Below are positions 11,521 through 22,985 of a DNA stretch of 64,000 nt, piece by piece. The stretch is from the NCBI GenBank assembly GCA_018398805.1, contig JAGFBZ010000863.1, forward strand, positions 1,676,501-1,740,500, given 5' to 3'. A program made the position numbers and the translations under genes. Positions within the stretch are counted from its first letter, which is position 1, and every line of letters begins with the position of its first letter. The notes under the pieces were generated by a model. That model worked only from the letters and a program-made list of their open reading frames with translations, did no database searches and was not told the origin of the DNA. The DNA is from Hirundichthys speculiger (lineage: Eukaryota > Chordata > Actinopteri > Beloniformes > Exocoetidae).

Positions 11521-13239
11521 GTGTAAATTTCTGAAGATGGCTATGTAATTTCCATCTCTTGTCCTGGCCAATGATTTTTTTTAAATTTATTTATTTATGA
11601 ATCTTCAACCTAAACTATGAGTAATAGCATCAGTGAAAAGTTAAAGACCTTTTGTAAATGTTGAGTCAGATGGTAATGATTAATCTCACAAATGATCCCC
11701 TTTTATAACCTTGTAACTATTTTTGCAATACTTTACTTTTTCACTGTGAAGCTCCTCCACACAGAGCTTGGCTTCTCTTTGTTTTACCTGTTACAACCTC
11801 CCAAGGTGCAACAGGATTGCAATAAAAATGCTGTTCTGCCTCAGGGACGTTCACATCCAAAAACGGAAGGTCTTTTGTTTTGAGCTGGAGTAATAGAGAT
11901 TTTTATCAAGCAAGAAAAATAAATGCAAAAAAATAAATAAATAAAAAGAATGAAACTGTTAAATGTTGATTTTTGAGTTTACTCTTTATGTAACGTGCAA
12001 TAGGAATAGTTTGTGTTCTGTGTAAGTTTATAAGATTGGATTTTTCCGAGGATTAAAACAAAGACATTACAGTTTCCAATGGAACATTAAAAAGAGCACA
12101 GTTTGTGATTTCCATATAGATGAAATCATGGAACACGTTGGGTCTGGATGGCGTTGAAAAACAGAAGTTTATAATAAATCCTATACCATTTGCTTTCTAC
12201 TGACTTTCAGGCATTTTTTATTTATTAATTTTTTTTTTTTTGTCACATCAAGGCATAACCCTTGACTATCTTACATTGGTCGAACTTTCGTCTCCCTCTT
12301 TTGAAAGAGAGAGTAACTACACAAGCACGTTTGACGTGTTTAAGACATATGCATGCAGGTGACCTCACTGTTGATTCGTTTTTTGATCTCACGCAAAGCA
12401 AAAATTGCTCCTCCTCTTCATCTGCACTTTGCTTTGATTGGTGTCATGAAATGCATCATTACTGATGTCATGCCATCAAGCTAGACATTATGTGTACCAA
12501 AAATGTTACCCATTAATATTACAAAAAAAAAAAAAAAGGTTCTCCTGTTAACAGGCTTAATCAGGACAGTTTTAACTCCCTCAGCAAACGCTGATATGTA
12601 ACAAAGAGTTTACTGGTGTAAAAAAAAAAGAAATAAGGAATCTGGTTCTAACTTTTTGTTAACAGACAGCAAGGTCTGTTGAGTGATTATCTCACAGAGA
12701 GAAACTTGGTACTCTGCAGAGGTTTGAGGATTGTATCTAAGTATTGAATCAGAATATCCATCTGTGAATGCTTAATTAAGCAAGTTCATGAAGGTATTGC
12801 TCCAATTTTTTGTTAAAAAAAAAAAGACAAGTGACATTTAGCCCTGCGTGAATTCAACATTAACACCAGATCAGAAGCTAAACTAATCACCATGGTTGGG
12901 ATAAAACGTTAGTCACTGAAGCTCACCAGGCTGTAGCCATGCACTCCTCCCCTGAACAAGCATCTGCAAGATTGGAAATAACAACTCGTAAAAAGTACCC
13001 ATCCATATCAGTTCTGTGTGGGCTTGACCGATACAGAGCGTCGTTGTTAATATCCACAGTATAACAAGAAATATCCAGCTGGACTTAATCTGACTGTTTG
13101 GCCAGCAGCCGTTACATACGGAGAGCACGGAAATATAAAACAGGAAGTATGCTGCTGCCAAGGACAGGATGAGTTGCATAGAGAGCTGTAACATGTTTTT
13201 TGTAAAATTTCACACAGGTCTAGAGAGTTAAAGCCTTTT
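11521..13239. other. non-coding stretch, nothing recognised
   Basis: Homopolymer A/T runs (12230-12242, 12522-12537, 12620-12630) and a TTTATTTATTTAT patch at about 11586-11598 are the only patterns. The 93-codon bottom-strand frame at 12913-13194 is hydrophobic (two possible membrane-like segments), but I see no homology, splice context or second exon to support it. Confidence 0.4.
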
Positions 13240-13990
13240 ATGTTTGTCTTTTTAAGATACTTTGCAGTAACATTAAGTCACAGACTCTAATATTGTGTTA
13301 GCCAGCCTTGATCTTTGAATACATTACATATTTCTGTATTGTGGTTTAGATACGTCTAAACATGCCACATTTACATTGTTTTTATCATGAGAGAGTCAGA
13401 TCAATGCATGAAGTCTTCTCTGGGTTCCCAGTAGGGTTAAGGTCTGGACTAAATATTATGATCGCTGCATCCAACCCTGTTTTTATTCTGATCATTTTAG
13501 AAAAGTTGAATTTGGACTTATCACACCACATGAGCCTTTGCCATTGTGAACAAATCTGATATTTTTGCTTCCTTACTTCCTAGCAACCTCAGTGTTAAGA
13601 TGTTTTCTTTGTTATTGTTGTTTTGTCCTAATAAACTGAGTTCTTTTTTCATTGTACATGTAAATAATTTATTATTTACTGTTGAACATTGGAAGGTTCT
13701 CACCCATTTGTGTATCTAAATTCAGGTGGTGACTTCTCTTTGTTATTTTCATTTTATTCATTAATTTCAATAAATGTATCTTTTGTTTCCTAGAATTTTC
13801 AAGAATACAAGATTCTCAAAACTGTAATTGTTGAGGTTTCAGAGTGTTATTTTAACTACTGAAAAACAGATTGTGTGGAATGTGGTGATGGTTTAGAAGG
13901 AGAATGTAACTTTTATCTTATTTAGATTTTATTGATGCTGCACCATCACTGATATTCCATCAGCTAAAGTTATTTCTATAACCTTAAAAA
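13240..13990 (-). mobile_element. Tc1/mariner relic with internal deletion
   Basis: Read on the bottom strand, 13470-13545 translates as MWCDKSKFNF, the block around the first catalytic Asp (usual form W-S-D-E-S-K-F). About 70 bp further on, SPDLNP appears in the same frame (around 13434-13451). The two are normally separated by most of the DDE core, so the middle has been lost while the frame stayed open across the junction. Rightward, the top-strand TGAGTTCTTTTTTCATTGTAC and GTTGAACATTGGAAGGTTCTC blocks correspond to the N-terminal DNA-binding half. Other stops exist. Ends approximate. Confidence 0.72.
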
Positions 13991-16358
13991 AAAAGAAATA
14001 AAGACATAAAAAAAAACCAATCCTCTCAGCACTGGCGTGCTGTAAGTCTTGCAGCGAACACATTGGTCTCTATAAAAATTAAAGCTCATTCTTAGACGAC
14101 ATGATCTCTCTTAATAAAAGCTGCGTACAGATTGAAAAATAAACTTTATGGAAGCAATGGATGGAAATTATATAAATTAAGAACAGATACACAATATAAA
14201 GGCAATTAAGAGACATAAAAAGGTTGAACTTTTTAAAGTCCTGTGAATCCTGGTCACAATGGGTCGAATGTGGAAAAATCAATGAAAGTTTCAATTTTTG
14301 GAAGCTATTAAAAGAACAAAACCTCAATCCCAGTAAATAAAGGAGACAGAATTAAAAGAAATACTTGAGAAAATATGGGAAAGTGTGAAGATGCCAGAGG
14401 AGATGAGTTTGTCTGGCAGAGCAATCTGAGGTGGTGTACTTCAAGGCTACTCTGTTTTCAACAGAGACAGAAAACTAAAAGATGTGGGAAAAAAAAAGCT
14501 ATTTGTTTAACTGTTAAAAAATGGAGTCTATCTTAGTCACAAATTTACCTTTTTTGTAATTAAACAATAGATGTGAAAATAGTTGTCATGGAGGAGCCTT
14601 AAACTGGGTGCGGACCCCTGCAATACTTTAAAAACTTCATTTTATATGTTTGTTTTAAGTGTTTACTTCCACTTTCACTTGATGATGTGACATGTTAGGT
14701 GACAGATAATCTCTCGCAATGTGACGTCTCACTTATAAATGACAAAAAAGAGTGGGAAACAAGAAATCGTAAATAAATTACAATATGTGTGCAACCTATC
14801 TTTAGAAAATCTCTTTTTCTTTATGTCTTTTCAAATAACATACACCTTAAATAATGTACAGACAAATCTTGGATGAGAACCAGTTCTTGTATTTCTCGTC
14901 TCTCTGATTACAGGGAAATGTGTGCAGGTAAAGCTCAGGTAAAGCAGGAACAAACAACTGTCCGTCTCAGACTCCTTGGTTGACCTCTGACCAACTGTAA
15001 CTGCCTCCAGCTGACAGCCTGTAAAAGAGACCACTGTCTGTGTACCACAAGCTCGAACTCTAAAAGAGGAGAGGAGCACAAACCTACCACCAGCAAAAGG
15101 TTTCACCTCAAAAAATTTCAATCACCACAGGTAGAGGCTGATAATGTGCCGTTCCATCAGACAATGAAACAACCCACCTTTCTTTCAGGGAATCTGATAA
15201 CGCAGCTCCAGTTATTGGCAGTATCATGTAACAATCACACTGCTGGGCAGGAACCTTAATCGCTTGTTGCATGTATGTGAGTTTCATAACTGTTTGTAGT
15301 TGTGATCATGTTTTATGCACTTGCATCGATGTTAGTGCTGTCTCACAAAGATAACAGCCTGCGAAGTAACCGCCCTCTTGATATGTGCAGTTTCTTCGAA
15401 ACAACACAGACAATAAATATCAAATTAAATGCAGAATGGTTAGTTATGTCAAAGGTAAAAGTTTCAGTCCATTATATATATTATTCTGAGTTTCAAATGA
15501 ACGGTAGCGTGTATTATTTACAAATGTATTAAATTAAATTAAAATAAATAAAAAATTACATCATGAAGGTGGTGATCTGGTCAACGATCCAAAAATTAGG
15601 TTTGATCATTTTGGTAGGTGATATTAAAAAAAAAAGAGAAAAAAGAATGTAAAGGTAAAAGATAATTGAATGGTAATTAAAACTCTCACAGATACAGTGA
15701 GGCGTAAACCGAGGCTTTTAGAATAAATAGTCGATAAATTGTGGACGCTTTTCCCGGCACCCAGCAAAGATGTTTACCATAATCTTTTTCAGTGAGATGA
15801 TTTCTTGCAGCAGATCTGTGTCTTTTGCAGATGAGACACTATTTTTTTCTCCACTAAGGCATAAAAAGATTTTTCACATGTGTTAAGCATTGTGAGAAAC
15901 ATTGTGATCTTTCATAGAGAATGTTGTCAATTGCTATAAAAAGCCGATTCATCTGTCTAACCAAATACAGACTTAACCAAAGTGAAATTGTAAGGTTCTG
16001 CACTAACTTTAAGATTTCCAAGTGAATAGACTAAGTGAAACAGCATTGTTGTTAGAGCAGAAAATACAAAAGAATGACTGAATGCCCCTGCGACTACAAA
16101 TAAAAGATGGGAAATTTCATAGTACAGACGAAAAGGTAGAAAGAAACCAGAGAAAAGTTTTACAACAGCAGTTATATAAATCTATCCAATTTAGTCTGTC
16201 TGTGTGTGTGTGAGTGTGTGACTCAGTGATGGTGGCATGGGTCCTCTAAAAAGGACCTATGTGGCACATAACCAGACATGGACCTGCATTATTATGATGG
16301 GGATCTATCTCTGTCTGTCTCTCTTGGTGTCTTTCTTTCTCTCCATATGTCAGACATG
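13991..16358. other. non-coding stretch, nothing recognised
   Basis: AT-rich, with scattered A runs. No gene, RNA or transposon signature that I can name. The 96-codon frame at 14831-15121 (bottom strand) is cysteine-containing but domainless. Confidence 0.4.
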
Positions 16359-16381
16359 CACACACACACACACACACACAC
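16359..16381. repeat. (CA)n microsatellite
   Basis: Uninterrupted CA tract of about 11 units; a weaker TG tract lies at 16199-16218. Confidence 0.95.
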
Positions 16382-16662
16382 TCAATTGCACACATGCTCA
16401 TGAAAGGGGGAAAAGGGACTGTAAAGGAAGCCTTTGATGAAAAGTCTGATGTCCTCTTAGTGGCCTGTTCCTTGAGTCACAGCTTCATTTAAAGGTGTGT
16501 GTGCATGTCTGAGTGCATGTGAGAAAGCGTGTGTGTCTTTATTTGTGTGTTTTTTTATGGTTTATTCTCTCCAGGGAGACATGCATGTAGTGGCCAGAGC
16601 CAATTGGACATGCCTGAATGATTTCTTTGGGAGAAGAAAATGGGTGAAGAGAACAAAAAAGA

Positions 16663-16665
16663 ATA

Positions 16666-16722
<57 letters not shown>

Positions 16723-16731
16723 ATATATATA

Positions 16732-16772
<41 letters not shown>

Positions 16773-16773
16773 T
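16663..16773. repeat. (AT)n microsatellite with GT/CT interruptions
   Basis: AT tract of about 110 bases broken by ATGTAT, ATCTAT and TAATAT steps. It accounts for the Tyr-Ile frames on both strands. Confidence 0.97.
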
Positions 16774-17193
16774 GTAAATGGAAAGGCAGTGGAGAAAGAG
16801 AGATATCTGAGGTGCCTTTGAGAGAGAAAGACTTAAAAAGAGAGGAGAGACATGTCCTCATCTTCTTCATTATGTATTCTGATGGTAAAATAGGATAATA
16901 TGACCATGGTGGAGCATACATCTTTGCAATAGGGACCATTGTTATTTATAAGATGTAATTATCAAAGCCATTCTCCCTTTGGAATTGAATAAAAATAAAT
17001 AAAACCCCTCTCTTCTTTTTTTACACAAATGAAGGCCCAAACTTCACAGCCCCAGCAGAATATCCTAACCGCAGGCAAAATATTTACGAAATCCCCCAAA
17101 GAAAAGAATCAGGTGCCTTAAAATGGATATTAAAGTACAACTTGCAACATTCAAACATTCATTTTTTCATATCCTTTATCTCTGGAAAGGCGA
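16774..17193. other. non-coding spacer
   Basis: No recognised feature; purine-rich at 16790-16850. Confidence 0.4.
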
Positions 17194-17765
17194 TCCATCC
17201 ATCGATTAACTTCCACTTATCCAGATTTGGGTTGCGGGGGCAGCAGCCTAGGGCCAAGACGCCCGGATCTCCCTCTCCCCAGCTGACTCCTCCAGCTCTT
17301 CTGGGGGGGATACTGAGGTGTTTCCAGGCCAACCGAGAGCTAAAATATCCTCACTGTGTCCTGGGCCTGCCCTGGGTCCTCCCCCTGGTTGGACATGCCA
17401 GACATATCTCCCGAGGGAGGCATCCAGGGGGGCATCCTCACCACATCTCCAGGTGCTATCTTATGTTTTTCGGCCACTAGCCACAGTTTGTGACCAAAGG
17501 TGAGGAATGGAACATAGAACGACGGGGAAAAGAGTCTTGCTTTTTGGCTCGGTTCTCTCTTCACCACGACAGGAATGCAGTACATAGTCCACATTCCTGC
17601 ATATGCTGCAGTTTTCCGCCTGTTGATTTCATGTTCTATAGGATACTTATACTGGTCCACTTGAGGCAGCAAGAGAGAGCTCAAATTCTCCCAGGGTCTT
17701 GCAGATCTGTGCATTTCCAGTCTTCCCAGCACAACTGGCTTCCCACAATTATTCCAGACAAAGTA
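17194..17765 (-). pseudogene. Rex3 (RTE-clade) reverse-transcriptase 3' end
   Basis: Bottom-strand translation of 17732-17340 contains LPQVDQYKYPIEHEINRR, then VVVKREPSQKARLFSPSFYVPFLTFGHKLW, then VVRMPPWMPPSGDMSGM. These match, in order, the post-catalytic 'thumb' and C-terminal region of the fish Rex3 retrotransposon RT that I know (LPQVEEFKYLG, VVVKRELSRKAKLS, LTYGHELW, HLVRMPP). The 3' end reads into a CATCCATC tail at 17194, the usual simple-repeat end of Rex3. Only the last quarter of the element is present (5' truncation is normal for LINEs), and a deletion has removed part of the segment between LW and VRMPP. Not functional. Confidence 0.85.
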
Positions 17766-19507
17766 GACAAAATCACCACTTGCACAGCCATCGGTCCTGA
17801 TCTATTCCTTGTCCAAATGACAGAAAAATAGCCTGGAATTTCTTGCAAAGCTCAGCACATCAACATTTTTCCCTGTCTTGTCCTTTCCCTCACGCTGAAT
17901 CCGTCTCATGACATCAAAGCCTCAATGAAGGGATAGATGTGTAGCGTCTTTACTTTTGAGCTATGTCATGTACACTCCACAGCATCACAGCAGTACATCA
18001 TGGTTGCACGACATCGTTGGTATGAGTGATCTGTATCACTTTGGCTTGTTGGTTTCTTTACAAGCAGTGGTAATGTCTGAAAAAAGTTGCAAATGCAACG
18101 CATTGTGACTCATGGTGCCACTTAACAGAAAAAAATAGCAGCGGTAAGTAAGCAGCGCTAAGTAAGTCCACTCCAGCTCAGTGCTGCTCACCATGTGAAA
18201 CTCCACAGAAGGAACAAAGTCCACCCCCATGCAAGAACATTGGTTCTGTAACCCACACTGTGAATTGAGATCAGCCCGGCCATATCTCAACAGTACTTGT
18301 CCCAAAAACCAGTTTTGGAAACTCGGTGTCAATTAAATGAAATCCAAACAGTGCTGTGGCCTTTTTGGGTTTGATTTAGATACCAGACATTGTAAATATT
18401 CTATATGTATAAACATCAGTGACTGAAAAATGCAAAAGATATTTATGCAAGTAAGATTAATGGTCTATCATGACCTGAGAAAATGTGTCTGTTCAGTACA
18501 ACAAATCTGCTAAACGACTTTTTATTGTTTTAAATTTTTTATCCTATTGTGCTACAATGTTATTTCAATAATTCCTGCCACCAACACATCATAACTTTTA
18601 GTAGAGGTTGTGTTCATTTCTCTTATGTCTATCAGATGGTTTGCTTGGTTTGTTTTGCATTTGATTTACTAAGCTGAGCATTTTTTAAACCACTTTTTTT
18701 TTTAAATGTTTTTTTTTAAATATTTGTTTTTTTCTCTGAATGAGCTGATGACTTTTCTGTTATTTTTAAAATTGGAAAATGTCAAACTTTTTTGCGTAAT
18801 TTGTCTAAGTGATTGTGAAGTACCCTCAAATGAAGATTGACCTGTATTGGTCCCAAATATTTACTCTGTTTAGTTTAGTTGTCATTTTATGCTATGAGTG
18901 GTTGGTCAAATTACATTTTCTAGATTTGCCTACTTCCACAGACCTTTTATCTTTTATTTTTTCTGCTCCACGTTAATTCACATCTACTTGTAAATTCACA
19001 TAGGACCAGCCAGGTCTAAAGTGGAGGTGGGGAGAGATGAAGCTGACTGAGCTGAAAAATGTTATCACTAGTTTATCCTTTCAACCCCAGTATCAGTTCA
19101 GCTAGGGTCTATTTAACTGAAGTATTTCACTGTCACTCAGTGAGAAATCATGGCTATAAACTACAGAAATAAAGTAAACTGACTGCATGGATTCTTAAAA
19201 AGACAAGGGACTTAAGCATCAGCAGGAAGTGGACGATGCCGCACAAATGCATTACTGGAGAGGTCTTACACTTACTGGATGTTGTAACGTAAAAATTGCA
19301 GTGTTTTCACAAAGCGTAAATCCTGGTTGATATGTTTTCTCTACTCAGCTGTTTTGGGATGTTCTGTTATTACAACAATTATGTTAGAGCTGCATATCTA
19401 AGCCATTCGAGTCAAAAGTTGTATATGTCTCACCAATAAATACAGAGTAATTGTCTTCCTAAATGAACACGGAATAATATCTTTTTTTAAATGTATTCTT
19501 TACTGTG

Positions 19508-19510
<3 letters not shown>
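17766..19510. other. non-coding stretch, nothing recognised
   Basis: Unremarkable AT-rich DNA. The 98-codon bottom-strand frame at 18036-18332 shows no domain. Confidence 0.4.
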
Positions 19511-19595
<85 letters not shown>

Positions 19596-19612
19596 GTGTG
19601 TGTGTGTGCGTG
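19511..19612. repeat. compound (TA)n(CA)n(GT)n microsatellite
   Basis: TA tract to 19584, CA tract to about 19595, then GT tract to 19612. The CA/GT junction forms a short perfect inverted repeat (ACACACACAC-GTGTGTGTGT) that could extrude as a hairpin. Confidence 0.97.
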
Positions 19613-20918
19613 TAATCTTTTTTCTCCCCACTTGCTCACCTCCGTCTCGCCTTTTTTTTTCACCACTTACTTTCAGTGGCTCCCTTCATCTCCAGGTGCT
19701 CCCATCACCCGCTGACTATTTTCCTCTCCCATCCTCACATATCGTATATCGACCTTTTCAGACTAAAAAACCATTTCTTCTTGATTTGGAAAAAAAAAAA
19801 AAAAAAAAAAAACAGGAGATGATCCACAGCACATATTTCCCAGAAATGTAATTTCTGCCGCTTGCTGCAGTGAACTGAGCTGAAGCAATGTCACAATAGT
19901 GAATTTGTTAAACAGTCAGTGTAACTGCCTGATGGTCCTTGCATGCATTTCTGCCCTACTGGAAGGCTGAATCTCTCTAAAACGGGGCTTTTGTCTGGCC
20001 TCCTCTGCACAAAACAGTCATATGACAGAGCTTCATCTTGCCTTCCATTAGCTCTGAGGGTGTCTGCTTTACTTTTTAATCATATTTCTGTCAGACTGAA
20101 ACTGTGCTGTTCTTCCTTTGGTTTTATGGATTGCACAAGATCCTAAGAGCCAGTGATGTTAAAAACCTTATTAAGAAATGCAGGACAAATTTCCATGAAA
20201 GCTTTTAATGCCCTTGCAAGTATTAAAACAAAATCTTGGAAAAAGTATAACTGAAGAACAAAGGCATTTATGCTTGCCATGAACTGTCACCGCAATAAAA
20301 TTTATTTATTTATTAAATTTTTCTTTTTTTTTTTTTTTCTTTTGCCTTCTGGTGAGTACAGCCTCCCTGTAGACTGCTGGAGAACTTTAACATAATTTGG
20401 GATTAGACAGCAGACATCCCTGCATTTATCTGGGACTGGTATGTAAATGTGTCTGCTCTCTAAGATGTTTTAAAACTTCTTTCAGCATGTGACAAATAAA
20501 TTCTCTTTCATTTGTCAACCCTGTGCTTGATAAGAAGTTGCATTCTTAATTAAAAGGGGAAAATACCGGAACAATCTGTGAAAAGTTTTGTATTCAAAGC
20601 CCAACAAAATTTTGATTACATTAAGGTGATGGGTCTTAATTTTTTTAATCAAGCAGTAAATGACGTCCTAAATGGGGAATTGTTAACTCGCTGAAGACAG
20701 AGAAAAAAGAAAAGTTATTATGCTTAGTCACCACAAGTTTTCTGCGATATGACTAATGAGCAAAATTTTTTATTATTTAATTTGCATTTCCTTTGATGAA
20801 AAACTTCTTGTCAAGTGTAATTTATGTGAAATATGGGGAAATTTAATTCGGAACTTGGTTTCACCATTCAACACTTTAATTTAAAATGTTTTTTTTAACC
20901 ATCCAAATGATTCAATGT

Positions 20919-20920
<2 letters not shown>
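19613..20920. other. non-coding stretch with poly-A
   Basis: A 23-base A run at 19790-19812 and a T run at 20326-20338. No transposon body precedes the A run that would mark it as a retroposon tail. No gene recognised. Confidence 0.4.
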
Positions 20921-20989
<69 letters not shown>

Positions 20990-21013
20990 GTTGTTGTTGT
21001 TGTTGTTGTTGTA
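20921..21013. repeat. compound (TAA)n(ATT)n(GTT)n microsatellite
   Basis: About 20 TAA units to 20981, a short ATTATT switch and eight GTT units. TAA next to ATT is again inverted. Confidence 0.97.
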
Positions 21014-21697
21014 ATAATCATTTTTAGTACTAGTAGTGCTGGTTAAAAAATATATATATAAATAACATGATATAATATGATACAATACAATACAATATAA
21101 TATAGCATATAAAAAAAATATTATAATTACCCTTGAAGAGCATGTGACTTTTCTTAAAATAGTACAAAAGAAGGTATTTAACCTCCAGAATCCTTGTGGA
21201 CCCTGTGATAATGCTTTTTAACTTCAATATTTATAGTACTACACGTAACACAGTGTGCTAAATACAGTTTGAAATATATAAAAAGAAAATGAAAGAAAAT
21301 AAACTGAAACAGGTTTATGATGAGGCATTATTTCAGATGATTGAGATTCTTTTTTTATGATAATTATTCTTAAATAGCAGACAACTGCATAGAACAAACA
21401 GCACATGCAAGTTTCAAAGAAACCTGTTCTTAGACAACAGAGACTGACAGTAGGAGACATTGTTAGCATCTGAAGAGCATTGAGGGGATGACATCTGAGA
21501 AATTACAAAGAGAGAGAGAAAATATGCATTAATAAGCATACGAGTACTAAGAGATAGAGAGTGAAGAGAGTGAGGTAGAAAGTGTGTGAGCCCATTGCTA
21601 ATGGATGTTTCTGCTATGTGTGTGGTTGAATGTGAGCTCGCGTCTCAGTGTTTTCTCTTTCCCTTTTAGAAGCGCTCTAATCCTGTTATACAGCAAC
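21014..21697. other. non-coding spacer
   Basis: Nothing recognised apart from ATACAATAC-type short repeats at 21068-21108. Confidence 0.4.
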
Positions 21698-21741
21698 TCT
21701 CTCTCTCTCTTTGTGTGTGTGTGTGCCTGTGTATGTGTGTC
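21698..21741. repeat. (CT)n(GT)n microsatellite
   Basis: CT tract followed by an imperfect GT tract. Confidence 0.9.
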
Positions 21742-21905
21742 TGAAAGTCTGACTGAATGTGTTATAATGGGGTTACTAAGCATGTTCAGTGTCCCTCTTG
21801 TTTTGTTTACCTTTTGACAATTCCCTTCTAGCCGTTCTTCTCACTCATATCTGATCTTATTCCTACTTACTATTGAATACATCTTTATTTTCTCTCCTTT
21901 GTTGT

Positions 21906-22041
<136 letters not shown>

Positions 22042-22122
22042 ATTGAGTTTGGTGAATTCTTAAAAAAAAAATACCGTGAAATACCGTGAAGACCGTGAAA
22101 GGAAAGATCAACGGATCTTTCC

Positions 22123-22985
22123 CTCATTAAAGAAAAACCCTTTCATGACTTCAAGAAGACAAGAACAAGCTGGAGTAGGGACATCACTGTCTGAATGTTA
22201 AGACAGTGGTTTGCAACAAGGTGCAACAAAATGAGATTTGACTTTGCCCAAAAAATAAAAAATAAAATAAAATAATAATAATAATCTAAAAAAGCTTTCC
22301 AAGTTCTGGAATTCTATACTTTGGACAGATGAAACAAAGATAAAGTTGTTTCAGAATGATGGGAAGAGAAAAGTCTGGAGGAGGAAAATAATGGGTCAAA
22401 CATGGTCGGGGCAGTCTCATGTCAAGGGCATGCATCGCTGCCAGTGGAACAGACTAACTACTGTTTATTCATGATGTGACTGCTGACAGAAGTAGCTAAA
22501 TGAATTCTGCAGTGTGTAGGGCTATGCTCTGCTCACAGCAAAATGCTGCAAAACTGATACGACGCTTCACAATGCAGATGGATAATGACCCTAAACGTAC
22601 TGCAAAAGAAATTTGAGACTTTTTGAAGGCAAAGCAATGGCATATTCTGTGCTTTTCAGACCAAATTGAAGGCAGAAAGGCTCACAAACAAGCAGCATCT
22701 GAGAGTGACAGCAGTGTAGACCTGGCAAAGCATCTGGAGGGAGGAATTTGGAAACAATCCATGGCTCCAGGCTTTAGCCAGCTCTCCATGGTTATATTTA
22801 TAGTTATGTCACTTCACCCAAATACTTTTGAGTCCCTGAAAATTTAGGTATTTTCTTTGAAATGACTGCAACTCCTAAATGGTAAATGCCATATGTTTGT
22901 GAAACTACTTAAGTAAAAGCTGAAGGTCTACACTTTGATCACATCGTTATTGTCATATTTTGGATTGTGCTGGTGTATGAAGGTA
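22123..22985 (+). mobile_element. Tc1/mariner transposase relic with two Asp blocks
   Basis: Top-strand translation around 22315-22375 gives WTDETKIKLFQNDGKRKVW, the first catalytic Asp block of a Tc1-type DDE transposase. At 22581-22607 it gives DNDPKRTAK, the second Asp block (usual DNDPKHT). Downstream, CAAATACTTTTGAGTCCCTGAAAA and the CTTAAGTAAAAGCTGAAGGTCTACACTTTGATC stretch correspond to the 3' untranslated and terminal-repeat region of a fish Tc1 family. An insertion of AATAAAATAAT-type simple sequence at about 22240-22285 and many stops break the frame. The 5' terminal repeat may have been lost into the TA microsatellite. Confidence 0.8.

Noticed and set aside
16497..16766. Frames with Tyr-Ile repeats (also at 122-397, 19491-19715, 21863-22127 and 26277-26821)
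   Set aside because: Translations of (TA)n microsatellites.
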